Assembly (NCBI GenBank): GCA_021792365.1
Contig: JAJYUT010000001.1
Span: 1-64,000, forward strand
Direction: 5' to 3'
Source of the DNA: Pseudomonadota bacterium
GTDB taxonomy: Bacteria > Pseudomonadota > Alphaproteobacteria > Dongiales > Dongiaceae
DNA length: 64,000 nucleotides
The notes below the pieces were generated by a model. That model saw nothing but the letters and a program-made list of their open reading frames with translations. It ran no database searches and was not told the DNA's origin. Below are positions 35,563 through 48,763 of the stretch, one piece after another (positions within the stretch are counted from its first letter, which is position 1; each line of letters opens with the position of its first letter). Position numbers and translations under genes: made by a program.

Positions 35563-36342
35563 ATGACATCGTATCTGCAGATCGAGAAGGCGGACAAGGT
35601 CGCGACGGTGCGGCTCAACCGGCCGGACAAGCACAATGCGTTCGACGAGTATCTGATCGCGGAGCTGACGCAAGCGTTTCGTGACTTGGCGGCCGATGCC
35701 GCGGTGCGGGTCGTCGTCCTCGGCGCCAATGGGCCAAGTTTCTCGGCGGGCGCCGATCTCGACTGGATGAAGCGCATGGCGACGCTGGGCCGGGGGGAGA
35801 ATGTGCGCGACGCCCTCGCGCTGGCGAACCTGATGGAAGAAATCGAGCGTTGCCCGAAACCGGTGGTGGCGCTGGTGCAGGGCGCGGCCTTCGGCGGCGG
35901 CGTCGGGCTGGTCGCCTGCTGCGATATCGCGATCGCGACGACGAGCGCCAGCTTCTGCCTGTCGGAAGTGCGGCTGGGGCTGGTGCCCGCCGTCATCTCG
36001 CCCTATGTGGCGGCGGCGATCGGACCGCGCGCCTGCCGGCGCTATTTCCTCAGCGCCGAGAAGTTCGACGCCGCGACGGCGGAGCGGCTTGGCCTGGTTC
36101 ACCGCGTGGTGGAGCCGGACGCGCTCGACGCCGCACGGGACGAGATGGTGGGGCACCTGCTGAAGGGCGGGCCGGCGGCGCTGACGGCGGCGAAGGACCT
36201 GATCCAGCGCGTGACGCTCGCCCGCATCGACGAGCCGCTGCGCCGCGACACCGCCGGGCGCATCGCCGAGGCGCGCGCCTCGAACGAGGGCAAGGAAGGC
36301 ATCGCCGCGTTCCTGGAGAAGCGGAAGCCCAAATGGCAGTGA
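35563..36342 (+). CDS. liuC: 3-methylglutaconyl-CoA hydratase (enoyl-CoA hydratase family)
   Basis: A 259-residue crotonase. NGPSFSAGADLDWMKRMA has the first oxyanion-hole loop, and GAAFGGGVGLVACCDIAIA the second. Glu in SEVRLGLVPAVISPYV is at the position of the hydratase acid/base. The enzyme adds water to 3-methylglutaconyl-CoA to give HMG-CoA. It lies six bases after liuB. Confidence 0.93.
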   Translation: MTSYLQIEKADKVATVRLNRPDKHNAFDEYLIAELTQAFRDLAADAAVRVVVLGANGPSFSAGADLDWMKRMATLGRGENVRDALALANLMEEIERCPKPVVALVQGAAFGGGVGLVACCDIAIATTSASFCLSEVRLGLVPAVISPYVAAAIGPRACRRYFLSAEKFDAATAERLGLVHRVVEPDALDAARDEMVGHLLKGGPAALTAAKDLIQRVTLARIDEPLRRDTAGRIAEARASNEGKEGIAAFLEKRKPKWQ

Positions 36343-36383
36343 GGGACATATTGAGACAAGGACGACGCGACACGCCCGGTGAG

Positions 36384-36410
36384 CCCCTTCCCCCACAAGG
36401 GGGGAAAGGG
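36384..36410. repeat. Small C-rich/G-rich hairpin between liuC and liuD
   Basis: CCCCTTCCCCC, a short ACAA loop, then GGGGGGAAAGGG form an imperfect stem with one unpaired A. Units of this sort are common between genes in GC-rich Alphaproteobacteria. It sits in the only large gap of the operon (97 bases) and may modulate carboxylase subunit ratios. Confidence 0.5.
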
Positions 36411-36439
36411 CCTCTCTTTGAGGGGGAAGCGCTGAGGGC

Positions 36440-38439
<2,000 letters not shown>

Positions 38440-38443
<4 letters not shown>

Positions 38444-39357
38444 GCCTTCCGGCGCAGGTGAAGATCGTCGAGGTCGGGCCGCGCGACGGGCTGCAGAACG
38501 AGGCCAGGCCGGTCCCGCTCGAGAGCAAGATCGCGCTGATCGACCGTCTTTCCGAAACAGGATTGTCCGCCATCGAGGCGGGCGCCTTCGTCTCGCCCAA
38601 ATGGGTGCCGCAGATGGCGGATTCGGCCGAGGTGTTCCGGCGCATCCGGCAGAAGCCGGGCGTCTCCTATCCCGTGCTGGTGCCGAACGTGAAGGGGCTG
38701 GAGCTTGCCCTCGCCGCCGGCGTGCAGGAGATCGCGGTGTTCGGCGCGGCCTCGGAGACCTTCTCCCAGCGCAACATCAATTGTTCGATCGGCGAGAGCC
38801 TGGAGCGCTTCGGCCACGTGTGCGACATGGCGCAATCGGCCGGCCTCAGGGTGCGCGGCTATGTGTCCTGCGTGCTCGGCTGCCCCTATGAGGGCGAGAT
38901 CGCGCCGGAGGCGGTGGCGCGGGTCGCCAGGGCGCTGATCGGCATGGGCTGCTACGAGGTGAGCCTGGGCGACACGATCGGCGTGGGCACGCCGCTCAAG
39001 GCGCAGCGCATGATCGGCCGGGTGGCGGAGGACGTGGACATCCGGCATCTCGCGGGGCATTTCCACGACACCTACGGCCAGGCGCTCGCCAACCTGCTCG
39101 CCGTGCTGCAGATGGGCGTGGCGACGGTGGACGCCTCGATCTCCGGCCTCGGCGGGTGCCCCTATGCGCCGGGCGCCTCGGGCAACGTCGCGACCGAGGA
39201 CGTGGTCTACATGCTCGACGGGCTCGGCCTCGAGACCGGAATCGACCTCGCCAGGCTGGTTGAGGCCGGCGCCTTCATATCCGAAGCGCTTGGCCGGTTA
39301 CCCGGCTCCAAGGCCGCCATGGCACTGCGCCTCAAGGCGGCCAAGCAGCCGCAATGA
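38440..39357 (+). CDS. liuE: Hydroxymethylglutaryl-CoA lyase
   Basis: A 305-residue HMGL-like TIM barrel. [12 protein letters not shown] has the catalytic Arg and Asp, [16 protein letters not shown] holds the metal-binding His pair, and [24 protein letters not shown] carries the active-site Cys loop ([11 protein letters not shown]). It splits HMG-CoA into acetyl-CoA and acetoacetate, the last leucine-specific step. Coupled to liuD upstream and to a PuuB-like oxidase downstream by four-base overlaps. Confidence 0.95.
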
Positions 39358-40661
39358 GCGACTACATCGACTGCCACTACGCGCGCACGCGCGCCGATCC
39401 GAGTCAGCGCCCGTTCCTGGACGGCACGATCGCGGCCGGCACCGTCGTCATCGGCGGCGGGCTTGCCGGGCTCACCGTCGCGCTGGAGCTGGCGCGGGCG
39501 GGGCATCCGGTCGTACTGCTGGAGGGGCGGCGCATCGGCTGGGGCGCGTCGGGGCGCAATGGCGGGTTCTGCGGGCCGGGCTATGCCCTCGGCTATGACG
39601 GGATGGCGCGCATCGCCGGGCCTGAGACCGCGCGCGAATTGATAACGCTGTCGCGCGAGGGCGTGGAGTACGTCGCCGGCAATCTCGCCTCCTTCGGCAT
39701 GAAGGTCGATCCCGCTCGGCGCGGGCACATCTCCGCGCGGCGCGTGCCGGCGCGCGCGGAGCTGGCGCGCTATCGCGACAAGATGGCGGCGATCGGCATC
39801 GAGCTGCGGGTGCAGAGCGTGGAGGAGACGCGCGCGCTGCTCAAGAGCCGGCTCTACTACGAGAGCGTCCGGGAGCCCACCCTGTTCGCGATGCAGCCGC
39901 TGGATTACGCGCTGGCGATGGCGCGCGAGATCGAGCGGCTGGGCGGCAAGGTGTTCGAGAACACGCCGGCGCTGTCCACCGGGCGGTTCGGGGCATCGCA
40001 CCTGGTGGCGACGCCGCGCGGCAAGGTGAGCGCGCACCACCTGGTGGTGTGCACCGGCGGCTATACCGGGCGGCTGGTCCCTGCCCTGCGGCGCGCCATG
40101 CTGCCGATTGCGACCTATGCCATGGCGAGCGAACCCAACGATGCGCTGCTGGACGAAGCGATCGCGACGCCGCTCTGCATCAGCGACGACCGGCGCGCGG
40201 GCGATTACTACCGGCGCACATCGGATGGGCGGCTGATCTGGGGCGGACGCATCACCGCGCGCACCCGCGATCCCAACGACCTCGCGGCGCTGCTGCGACG
40301 GGACATGATGGAAGTCTACCCGCAGCTTGGCGCCCTCAAGATCGAATGCGCGTGGTCGGGGCTGATGGCCTATGCGCGGCACTACATGCCGCAGGTGGGG
40401 CGATTGCAGGAGGGGCTGTGGTACTGCACTGCGTTCGGCGGGCATGGGCTCAACACCACGGCGGCGGCCGGCCGCCTGATCGCCGCGGCCATCGCGGAGG
40501 GCGATGACCGCTACCATTTGTTCGCGCCGTTCGGCCTCGCGTGGAACGGCGGGCCGTTCGGCCCGGCGGCGGCGCAGCTCACCTATTGGCGGATGCAGCT
40601 CCAGGACTGGTGGGCGGAGCGCGGCGTGGCGCAGAAGATGACGGGAACGGCCTCCAACTGA
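39354..40661 (+). CDS. FAD-dependent oxidoreductase, PuuB-like (second copy)
   Basis: A 435-residue DAO-family enzyme: [28 protein letters not shown] near 27, [23 protein letters not shown] after it, and [20 protein letters not shown] near the end. The layout matches the PuuB-like gene at 17931, but the sequences are clearly different paralogues ([19 protein letters not shown] here). Its ATG overlaps the liuE stop (ATGA), so it is translated with the leucine operon. There is no leucine-pathway step that needs it; an amine or N-methyl amino acid substrate is a guess. Confidence 0.82.
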   Translation: MSDYIDCHYARTRADPSQRPFLDGTIAAGTVVIGGGLAGLTVALELARAGHPVVLLEGRRIGWGASGRNGGFCGPGYALGYDGMARIAGPETARELITLSREGVEYVAGNLASFGMKVDPARRGHISARRVPARAELARYRDKMAAIGIELRVQSVEETRALLKSRLYYESVREPTLFAMQPLDYALAMAREIERLGGKVFENTPALSTGRFGASHLVATPRGKVSAHHLVVCTGGYTGRLVPALRRAMLPIATYAMASEPNDALLDEAIATPLCISDDRRAGDYYRRTSDGRLIWGGRITARTRDPNDLAALLRRDMMEVYPQLGALKIECAWSGLMAYARHYMPQVGRLQEGLWYCTAFGGHGLNTTAAAGRLIAAAIAEGDDRYHLFAPFGLAWNGGPFGPAAAQLTYWRMQLQDWWAERGVAQKMTGTASN

Positions 40662-40716
40662 GGCATCGTGCGGATGGATGACGGCGCAGCCGGCAAGCCT
40701 CATCAGAGGCGCCGGC

Positions 40717-40899
40717 CTATTTGCAGCGGTTCCGCAAATGCTCGATCGTGGTTTCGATCTGCTGCAGAAGCCGGTCAGCAGTGCAAGTTGACTGCCCGGC
40801 CAGTCTCTGCTCAGCGATGTACGCGCGGAGATCGGCAGCCAGTCCTTCGCCGTCTTGCAGATGCTGGCGGGCACGATTCATCTGAGCTGCAGCATCCAT
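40717..40899 (-). CDS. Hypothetical small helical protein
   Basis: A 60-residue ORF, MDAAAQMNRARQHLQDGEGLAADLRAYIAEQRLAGQSTCTADRLLQQIETTIEHLRNRCK, predicted by eye to be two amphipathic helices. No family recognised. It is 10 bases after, and on the same strand as, the DUF2188-like gene, which raises its credibility. No signal peptide or membrane segment. Confidence 0.5.
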   Translation of the reverse strand: MDAAAQMNRARQHLQDGEGLAADLRAYIAEQRLAGQSTCTADRLLQQIETTIEHLRNRCK

Positions 40900-40909
40900 G
40901 ACGTCGATC

Positions 40910-41281
40910 CTACTCTTCGTCGGTCAAAGCGCAGGCGACGACCTGGCCATCGGTCCGCCGAAGGACGACCTGGACCGCATGCCCCTTGCTGGATGCTTCG
41001 GCAGCCGTTCTCTTGGCCCCGTCGATGGCGGCCTCCTGGCTATCGAACGGCTTTGAGTGCTTCTCGTTGTGAAGGATGCGCCAATGCCCGCGGTGCCGGA
41101 CCACCTCATAGAGACGCACTTCGCTCGAGACGCGTTCCTGACGCAGCTTCTCGATTCGGTCGGCCTGGTCGCGGAAGGCCCGCTGGCGTCCGAGGACCTC
41201 CTCGTTCGGCGGATTTGGCGCTTTCGTCTTGCGCATGACGGCAAAAGCGGTATCGAGATGCTGCTGCAAGGTCTTATTCAA
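40910..41281 (-). CDS. DUF2188-like hypothetical protein
   Basis: A 123-residue protein. The C-terminal half, RLYEVVRHRGHWRILHNEKHSKPFDSQEAAIDGAKRTAAEASSKGHAVQVVLRRTDGQVV, has the YxVxPxxxGWxV-xxxxxxxxxxxxTKxEAIxxAxxxA pattern of DUF2188-type small proteins. The N-terminal 40 residues are helical. Role unknown; such proteins are frequent in Alphaproteobacteria. Confidence 0.72.
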   Translation of the reverse strand: MNKTLQQHLDTAFAVMRKTKAPNPPNEEVLGRQRAFRDQADRIEKLRQERVSSEVRLYEVVRHRGHWRILHNEKHSKPFDSQEAAIDGAKRTAAEASSKGHAVQVVLRRTDGQVVACALTDEE

Positions 41282-41417
41282 GGAACCTCCTATCGAAAAA
41301 AAGAGCCGACCGCCACGCTACGTATGCCCGGCTGAACTCAACCCAAGTCACTGCAGCGATTGGCGACCGCCGAGCAATAGTTGAGCACCGAGCCAGGCGA
41401 GCAGGCGCCTACTCGTA

Positions 41418-41576
41418 TCAGCGGTGCCGCTCAACCGAGCCAGTCCGCCATGCGGAGGTCGATTTGCAACGCGGGCAAACGCGCTCGCCACTCCAGGCAC
41501 TGTCAAATGTGCTCCGGCAACTGAGGCACAGGCGGACCTTCCGCCGATGCTCTGTGATTTCCGTATCATCGCTCAT
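41418..41576 (-). CDS. Small zinc-ribbon protein
   Basis: A 52-residue protein starting MSDDTEITEHRRKVRL with CLSC then, 13 residues on, CPRC (CLSCRSTFDSAWSGERVCPRC), a classic zinc ribbon. The rest is basic (KSTSAWRTGSVERHR). Too small to be an enzyme; possibly a nucleic-acid or protein-binding ribbon. The start to 41636 is less likely. Confidence 0.72.
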   Translation of the reverse strand: MSDDTEITEHRRKVRLCLSCRSTFDSAWSGERVCPRCKSTSAWRTGSVERHR

Positions 41577-41729
41577 GATAGGGATATAGGGAGTGTGCCA
41601 CCTGTTAGCCAATGGAATCTGCCTTGCCATTTTCAAGGGAACAATGGCGAGGGGCTGAACGCGAAACGCGGCTTAGGTGCGCGATCCCAGGCTTCGCAGC
41701 GGCGGTTTCGTGCTTTCAGCGTATCGCGG

Positions 41730-43094
41730 CTAGAAGAACGTCGGCACCGCGCCCAGGGACGTCCAGGCGTCATCCACCACGTGGATCAGGCGCCATCGAT
41801 CAAAGGTGGCGCAGGGGTGCGAGATTCCGCAGCAGATGAGGTCGCCGACGGCGATGTCCGCATCGGGCGGCACCGAGAGGTAGGCGTGCTGGTCGTTGAG
41901 CCGGGTGATCGTCCAGTCTTTCGGAACCGGCTCAGGGCGCGCAGTGGCGAAGGCGCGGTAGCGCCAGAGCGGCTGCGGCAGGTGCAGGTCGAACCCGACA
42001 TCGCGCTTGCCCATGGTCAGCAGCGCAAGCCCGGGCTCCGGCACCGACTGGACGAGGCAGCACACGAACAGAGCGGGCTCCAGCAGGCCGAGATCCTTGG
42101 CAAGCGCGGGGTCGCGGCGCTTCATCTCGTCCAGATGCGCGACATAGGTGCCGCAATCATGCGTGACATAGCAGCCGCTGCGCAGGATCTTGATGGTGGG
42201 CCGGCTGAGACTGATCTCGCCCAGGCGGCGGCCGACGAGGTCGTAATAGGAGCTGCCGCCGGCGGTCAGGATCACCTCATCCGTCAGGAAGGCGTTGCGC
42301 CGGTCGGCAAGCTGCACGGCTTCGGCGAAGCGGTCGAAATAGGCCTCGACCGCCGCACCGTCTTCCGCGCCATCGGCCGTCGCGATCATGCCTTCGTAGC
42401 CCGCGATGCCGGCGAGGCGCAGCCGGCCCTGATGGCTCGGCAATGCGTCGAGCAATCGGCTCACCTGCTCCAGCGTGCGGCAGCCGGTGCGGCCGTTCTC
42501 GAATCCGATCTCGATCAGGATGCTGAGCGGCTGCTCGGTCCCGGCCTGCGCCACGTCGTCGGACAAGGCCTGCAACCCGTCGAGCGAATCCACCAGCGCA
42601 TAGATCTCGGGATCGCCCGGCCCGTGATTGAGCGCCACGATACCGCGCACCTGCGCGCGGCCGGTCACCTGGTTGGCGATCAGGATGTTACGGCAGCCAA
42701 AGGCCACGGCCACCTCGGCCTGCTGCGCCGTCGCGACCGTGAGGCCCCAGCAGCCATTGGCCGCCTGCTGCGCCCAGAGGTGCGGCGTCATCGTGGTCTT
42801 GGCGTGGGGCGCGAGAAGCAGCCCGAACCTGTCGAGCAGGCGCCGCATCCAGCGCGCATTGTGATCGAGCGCCGATTTGCGCAGCACGGCGAGCGGCGCG
42901 GGCAGATCGCCGGCGAGCAGATTCCAGTTCCGGTTTCCGATCTCACCCAGGGGCATCGAGCCCTGCGCCGGCGGGAAGCCCTTGGTCAGCGCCTCGATGG
43001 GCTGACGGTCCAGCTCCTCCAGCGCGGCGCGCATCGCATCCGCGTCGAAACCGGGGCCGATCGAGCCTTCGAGAAGATGGCTGGTCAGAGTCAT
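41730..43094 (-). CDS. PLP-dependent amino acid deaminase / D-threonine aldolase-like (fold type III)
   Basis: A 454-residue protein. LLAPHAKTTMTPHLWAQQ contains the PLP Lys in the alanine-racemase-like barrel of the D-serine deaminase (DSD1) group, and LPAPLAVLRKSALDHNARWM opens the barrel. The C-terminal domain has GGSSYYDLVGRRL and HPCATFDRWRLIHVVDDAW with the His and Cys used to bind zinc in D-serine dehydratases. Likely it deaminates a D-amino or hydroxyamino acid. It is transcribed alone, downstream of a family B repeat. Confidence 0.8.
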   Translation of the reverse strand: MTLTSHLLEGSIGPGFDADAMRAALEELDRQPIEALTKGFPPAQGSMPLGEIGNRNWNLLAGDLPAPLAVLRKSALDHNARWMRRLLDRFGLLLAPHAKTTMTPHLWAQQAANGCWGLTVATAQQAEVAVAFGCRNILIANQVTGRAQVRGIVALNHGPGDPEIYALVDSLDGLQALSDDVAQAGTEQPLSILIEIGFENGRTGCRTLEQVSRLLDALPSHQGRLRLAGIAGYEGMIATADGAEDGAAVEAYFDRFAEAVQLADRRNAFLTDEVILTAGGSSYYDLVGRRLGEISLSRPTIKILRSGCYVTHDCGTYVAHLDEMKRRDPALAKDLGLLEPALFVCCLVQSVPEPGLALLTMGKRDVGFDLHLPQPLWRYRAFATARPEPVPKDWTITRLNDQHAYLSVPPDADIAVGDLICCGISHPCATFDRWRLIHVVDDAWTSLGAVPTFF

Positions 43095-43110
43095 CGCAAC
43101 GCTCCACGCC

Positions 43111-43236
43111 TTGATGCCAAGGCTTGACCCTTCGATCAAGCATGGGCATCCACGAGTCATCTCGCCAGCGCTCAAATGCCGGCGATCTAGCTGTTGCAGA
43201 CAAACTCGTGGATGGCAAGGTACGCCTTGCCGTGAC
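43111..43236. repeat. Dispersed repeat family B, copy 1
   Basis: Outer arms CCAAGGCTTGACC and GGCAAGGTACGCCTTGCC, inner arms GCATCCACGAGT and CAAACTCGTGGAT, giving an overall inverted repeat. Shares these arms with the copy at 59206-59305. Here it lies between aceB and the deaminase-like gene. Confidence 0.7.
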
Positions 43237-43252
43237 GTGGAGGGAGCGTGTC

Positions 43253-44839
<1,587 letters not shown>

Positions 44840-44840
44840 G

Positions 44841-45344
44841 TCACAATTCTCCAACCCAAAGATCGGCCTGTTCGAGGGAAACCTCGTCGCAATTCTCATC
44901 CTTGGCATGCCGGTCCACGACCAGGAAATCCGTACTTTGGTCGAGGGCGATCAGCGGATGGTGCCAGACGCCCCGCCGGTAGTTGATGCCCTGCCCCGCC
45001 CTGGTCTTGAAGGCGATGATGTTTTCCGGCCGCAGCGGCTCGCCGGGCGAGGCGACCAATACCAGGAATGGGCGCGGCTCCAGCGGAATAAACAATTGAG
45101 AGCTCTTCGGGTGCCGCTCCATCACCGTGACCTTGAGCGGCATCGGCCGCGGCGCGGCGCGCACGACGCCGACATTGGGCTCGCCGCCGGCTTCCAGCAG
45201 GTCGAGATCCGCCATATCGGCGTAACGCTCGGCCCAGCCCTGGTTGATGGTGTAGTGGCGGCTTTCCGCGGCCTGGATCACGTCGCCATAGGGGCGGAAG
45301 GCCTCGCGCGTCAACGGATGGACGGGGATCTGGATGCGCGGCAT
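44841..45344 (-). CDS. allA: Ureidoglycolate lyase
   Basis: A 167-residue cupin. Key stretches are [16 protein letters not shown] at the start, [25 protein letters not shown] (metal-binding and substrate region) and [26 protein letters not shown] near the end, all typical of AllA. It splits ureidoglycolate into glyoxylate and urea. AGGAGGAGG precedes the ATG. Start lies 11 bases after alc. Confidence 0.95.
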   Translation of the reverse strand: MPRIQIPVHPLTREAFRPYGDVIQAAESRHYTINQGWAERYADMADLDLLEAGGEPNVGVVRAAPRPMPLKVTVMERHPKSSQLFIPLEPRPFLVLVASPGEPLRPENIIAFKTRAGQGINYRRGVWHHPLIALDQSTDFLVVDRHAKDENCDEVSLEQADLWVGEL

Positions 45345-45355
45345 GGTTCCTCCTC

Positions 45356-46351
45356 CTACACCAGCTCGCCCCACAGGCGCATGCGGCTCACGCCGCCATC
45401 GGGGATGATGTTGAGCCGGACATGGGTGATGGGGCCGAGATCCGCCACCTCCTTGTGGAAGACGTGCGGGCGGTCCATCTCCAGCTTCTGCTCGGGCAGG
45501 AGCGTGCGCCAGAACATCGATTGCGTGACGAGCGAGTCCTCCGTGCCGCCGGTCACGTCCGCCGCCTGAATGGAGCAGCAATCGGGATAGTTCCCTTTGA
45601 AATGCGCGGTGTCGATCTCGATCCGGCGGATGTGGCCGCGATGGCCGAGGGCGAACAGCGCCCAATCGTTGCCCGGCTCGCGCCGGCGCCGCGTCTCCCA
45701 GCCGTCGCCCATGTCGGCGCCGCGGCCGGGATAGAGCACGCGCATGGGCGCCCCGTAATGCTGATCGCTGCAGGCGATCGCGCGCCCGCCATACTCGATC
45801 GCGGCGAGGTCGACGAGCTGCTTGCGGTCGAACAGCGACCAGTCCACCGCCACCCTGCCATAGGCGCGCAGCCGCGCCACGCCGCCATCGGGATAGATGT
45901 TGAGGCGCAGATGGGTCCAGGCGTGCGCGTCCTGCACGGCGGCGAAATTGTGCGCGTTGCCCTTGAGGCTGGTCGCGGGCACGATCTCGGTCCATTGGGT
46001 GCCCTGGCCGGGAATACCATCGGTGCGGCAGGCCTCGATCGAGGCGGCAGGCGGGAAATTGCCGGTGAAATGGCTGGTATCGATGTCGAAGCCGAGGATG
46101 GCGCCCGGCAGGCCCAGCCTCACGATGCAGTAATCATGGCCCTCGGTGCGCTTGCGGCGGGATTCCCAGCCGTCCATCCATTTGCCGTGGTCGTCATATT
46201 TGCCGGGGATGAAGACCGGCGGCTCGGGATTCAGCAGGCGCTCCTTGGGCGCGAAGAAATCGTCGGTGGCGAAGATCGCCTCCGCGCCGAGCCGCGCATC
46301 GGCGAGGTTCACCAAATTGCTGCCGAACGGATGCTGCGGCTGTTCCATCAT
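45356..46351 (-). CDS. alc: Allantoicase
   Basis: A 331-residue protein made of two similar jelly-roll domains; both contain the pattern [39 protein letters not shown] and [42 protein letters not shown]. It hydrolyses allantoate to ureidoglycolate and urea. Two adjacent ATGs are possible (46351 or 46348). Five bases after puuE. Confidence 0.95.
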   Translation of the reverse strand: MMEQPQHPFGSNLVNLADARLGAEAIFATDDFFAPKERLLNPEPPVFIPGKYDDHGKWMDGWESRRKRTEGHDYCIVRLGLPGAILGFDIDTSHFTGNFPPAASIEACRTDGIPGQGTQWTEIVPATSLKGNAHNFAAVQDAHAWTHLRLNIYPDGGVARLRAYGRVAVDWSLFDRKQLVDLAAIEYGGRAIACSDQHYGAPMRVLYPGRGADMGDGWETRRRREPGNDWALFALGHRGHIRRIEIDTAHFKGNYPDCCSIQAADVTGGTEDSLVTQSMFWRTLLPEQKLEMDRPHVFHKEVADLGPITHVRLNIIPDGGVSRMRLWGELV

Positions 46352-46356
46352 CGGGG

Positions 46357-47283
46357 TCACCGTGGAGGTTGATAGGGATGGCGCGCGTGCCAGTGGCGCG
46401 CGATGTCGATGCGGCGGCACACCCAGGCCCGATCGTGCTTGAGCACGTAGTCGAGGAAGCGCTTCAGGCTGGCGAAGCGGCCGGGCCGGCCCACCAGCCG
46501 GCAATGCAGGCCGATGGACATCATCTTGGGCGTTTCCGCGCCTTCCTCGTAGAGCGTGTCGAACGCGTCCTTCAGATACGCGAAGAACTGGTCGCCGGAA
46601 TTGAAGCCCTGCGCGGCCGCGAAGCGCATGTCGTTGGCATCGAGCGTATAGGGCACGATAAGATGCGGGCCATGGTCAGGCGGACCGACCAGCCTGCTCC
46701 AGAACGGCAGATCGTCGGAGTAGTCGTCGGAATCGTAGAGGAAGCCGCCATATTCGGCGACCAGCCGGCGCGTGTTCTCTGACGTGCGGCCGGTGTACCA
46801 GCCGAGCGGGCGCGATCCGCAGAGGCGCGTCAGGATCGCTATGGCCTCGGCCATGTGCGCGCGCTCCACGGATTCAGGAACGCCGTGATAGTTGATCCAG
46901 CGATAGCCGTGGCTCGCGATCTCGTGCCCGTCGGCGAGCGCGCGCTCGATCACCGATGGGTTGCGCTCGGCCGCCATGGCGACGGCGAACACCGTAAGCG
47001 GGACGCCGCGCGACTTGAAGAGGTCGAGCAGCCGCCACACGCCGGCGCGCGATCCGTATTCGTAGATCGATTCCATCGACATGTGGCGGGCGCTCAGGAA
47101 CGGCTGCGCGCCGATGATCTCGGACAGGAAGGTCTCGGAGGCCTGGTCGCCGTGGAGGATGCAACTCTCCCCGCCCTCCTCGTAGTTGAGAACGAATTGC
47201 ACGGCGATTCGCGCACCGCCCGGCCAGTCGGCCCGCGGCGGGTTCGCGCCATAGCCAGAGAGATCGCGCGGATAGCTCAGCAT
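46357..47283 (-). CDS. puuE: Allantoinase, PuuE type (polysaccharide-deacetylase fold)
   Basis: A 308-residue NodB-fold protein starting [39 protein letters not shown], the hallmark of PuuE allantoinases, with [19 protein letters not shown] and [13 protein letters not shown] later. Unlike amidohydrolase allantoinases it is related to chitin deacetylases. Opens the ring of allantoin to give allantoate. First gene of the puuE-alc-allA-aceB operon. No purine importer, uricase or urease is in the window, so allantoin arrives from elsewhere. Confidence 0.93.
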   Translation of the reverse strand: MLSYPRDLSGYGANPPRADWPGGARIAVQFVLNYEEGGESCILHGDQASETFLSEIIGAQPFLSARHMSMESIYEYGSRAGVWRLLDLFKSRGVPLTVFAVAMAAERNPSVIERALADGHEIASHGYRWINYHGVPESVERAHMAEAIAILTRLCGSRPLGWYTGRTSENTRRLVAEYGGFLYDSDDYSDDLPFWSRLVGPPDHGPHLIVPYTLDANDMRFAAAQGFNSGDQFFAYLKDAFDTLYEEGAETPKMMSIGLHCRLVGRPGRFASLKRFLDYVLKHDRAWVCRRIDIARHWHARHPYQPPR

Positions 47284-47387
47284 CGCACCCCTATTTCACC
47301 ATAAAACGCAGTCCCCCGCTCAGCCTAGGTACCGGCTTTTCCCATTTCTTTGAAAGTGCCTCAAAGGCGGGCTATGAAGGCGGCGCC

Positions 47388-48149
47388 ATGACCCTAGCGC
47401 AGCCCAAAAAGCGGCCGAAACCGCGCCCGAAACAGCAACCCAGTCCGCAATCCGGGCCGCCCCTCTCGCCCGAGGCAATCCAGGCGCGCCTGCTCCATCG
47501 CGACGGGCTGATCCTGGTGCTGGACAAGCCGGCGGGGCTGCCGGTCCATGCCGGGCCCGGGGGCGGGCCGAACCTAGAGCAGTGCTTCGACGCCCTGCGC
47601 TTCGGCCTCCCGGCGCCGCCCGCCCTGGCCCACCGGCTGGACCGCGACACCTCGGGCTGCCTGGTGCTGGGGCGGCACCGCAAGGCGCTCGCCAAGCTGG
47701 GACGGCTGTTCCAGGCGGGCAAGGTCGGGAAGACCTATTGGGCGGTGGTGGTGGGCGCACCCCCGCAAAGCGAAGGCCGCGTTGACGCGCCGCTGCGCAA
47801 GACCACCCGCAAGGACGGCGGCTGGCGCATGGTGGTCGATCCCGCGGGGCAGGTTGCCGCGACCAGCTACAAGGTCCTGGGCAGCGGCGGCGGACTCACC
47901 TGGCTGGAACTCGATCCGGAGACCGGACGCACGCACCAGGTGCGCGTGCATTGCGCGGAGCTGGGCTGCCCGATCCTGGGCGAGCCGATGTATGGCGCGC
48001 TGACGCCGGAGCAGCGCCAGCAGCCCTTGCACCTCCATTCCCGGGGAATCGTGCTGCCGCTCAGCCAGAGCAAGCCGCCGGTCGCGGTGACGGCGGAGCC
48101 GCCGGAGCATATGCGCGCGGCGCTCGAGAAATGCGGGTGGCGCCCCTAA
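47388..48149 (+). CDS. RluA-family RNA pseudouridine synthase
   Basis: A 253-residue protein with a Lys/Pro-rich head (KKRPKPRPKQQP) and a RluA catalytic domain: ILVLDKPAGLPVH, the catalytic Asp in HRLDRDTSGCLVL, and ETGRTHQVRVHCAELGCPILGEPMYG. No S4 domain, so it is RluA/TruC-like. Target uridine unknown. Divergent from puuE; its stop overlaps the stop of the convergent membrane protein by four bases. Confidence 0.92.
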   Translation: MTLAQPKKRPKPRPKQQPSPQSGPPLSPEAIQARLLHRDGLILVLDKPAGLPVHAGPGGGPNLEQCFDALRFGLPAPPALAHRLDRDTSGCLVLGRHRKALAKLGRLFQAGKVGKTYWAVVVGAPPQSEGRVDAPLRKTTRKDGGWRMVVDPAGQVAATSYKVLGSGGGLTWLELDPETGRTHQVRVHCAELGCPILGEPMYGALTPEQRQQPLHLHSRGIVLPLSQSKPPVAVTAEPPEHMRAALEKCGWRP

Positions 48150-48637
48150 TACGCTGCCGCAGCCGCCAGCGCGACGAAGGCGACGAACGCGCAGCAGGCG
48201 CGCGCGACATGGGAATATTCCCAGCGGTCGCGCAGGCGCGTCCAGTCCTCGCCGGCGATTGCGGCGCCCGTGGTGTTGAAGAAGGTAGCGCCCGCGCTTC
48301 CCAGCTTCTGGTCGCCAAGCCAGACGCGGTTCACCGGATGAGTGAACACCCAATAGAGCGCATGCATGAGCAGCAGCGCCAGCAGCGCGATGAAGGTCAG
48401 CAGAGAGGCGGCCGTCTCCGACGGCGTCGAGACCAGCAGGATCATGGTGGCAATAATTGCGCCGAACTCGCCGAACAGGCCGCCGATGGTGAAGCCCGGA
48501 TAGTAGATGGATTGCACCGCCACATAGGTCTGCCGGTCGAGCCGCTTCTTGCCCGGCAGTTCCAGCGCATGCGCCAGCGTCAAGCTGAAGCCGACGGCCA
48601 CCAGGACAAGAGCGATGATTTGCAGGATCGGCACCAT
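48146..48637 (-). CDS. DUF1772-like membrane protein
   Basis: A 163-residue protein with four hydrophobic segments (ILQIIALVLVAVGFSLTLAHAL; YPGFTIGGLFGEFGAIIATMILLV; SLLTFIALLALLLMHALYWVFTHPVNRVWL; VARACCAFVAFVALAAAAAY). HALYWVFTHPVNRVWL is the signature of DUF1772/anthrone-oxygenase-like membrane proteins. Function unknown. Confidence 0.7.
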   Translation of the reverse strand: MVPILQIIALVLVAVGFSLTLAHALELPGKKRLDRQTYVAVQSIYYPGFTIGGLFGEFGAIIATMILLVSTPSETAASLLTFIALLALLLMHALYWVFTHPVNRVWLGDQKLGSAGATFFNTTGAAIAGEDWTRLRDRWEYSHVARACCAFVAFVALAAAAAY

Positions 48638-48686
48638 TTCCGCCTCCGCACCGTTGAACAGGCGGGAGAAAGCCGCGTTCCTCGCG

Positions 48687-48761
48687 TCAGGCCGGCAGAA
48701 CCGCCGTCGCCTCGATCTCGAACAGCATGCCGTTGAGCGCCAAGCGTGGCGGGTGTGACAT
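48687..48761 (-). pseudogene. C-terminal remnant of a RidA-family gene
   Basis: A 24-codon piece reading MSHPPRLALNGMLFEIEATAVLPA, then stop. RidA/YjgF proteins end with A-R-xx-LA-xx-GxLxEIEAxAVLP, so this looks like the last strand of a RidA protein with the rest deleted, abutting the EamA gene's stop. Too short to be functional. Confidence 0.55.
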
Positions 48762-48763
48762 GC

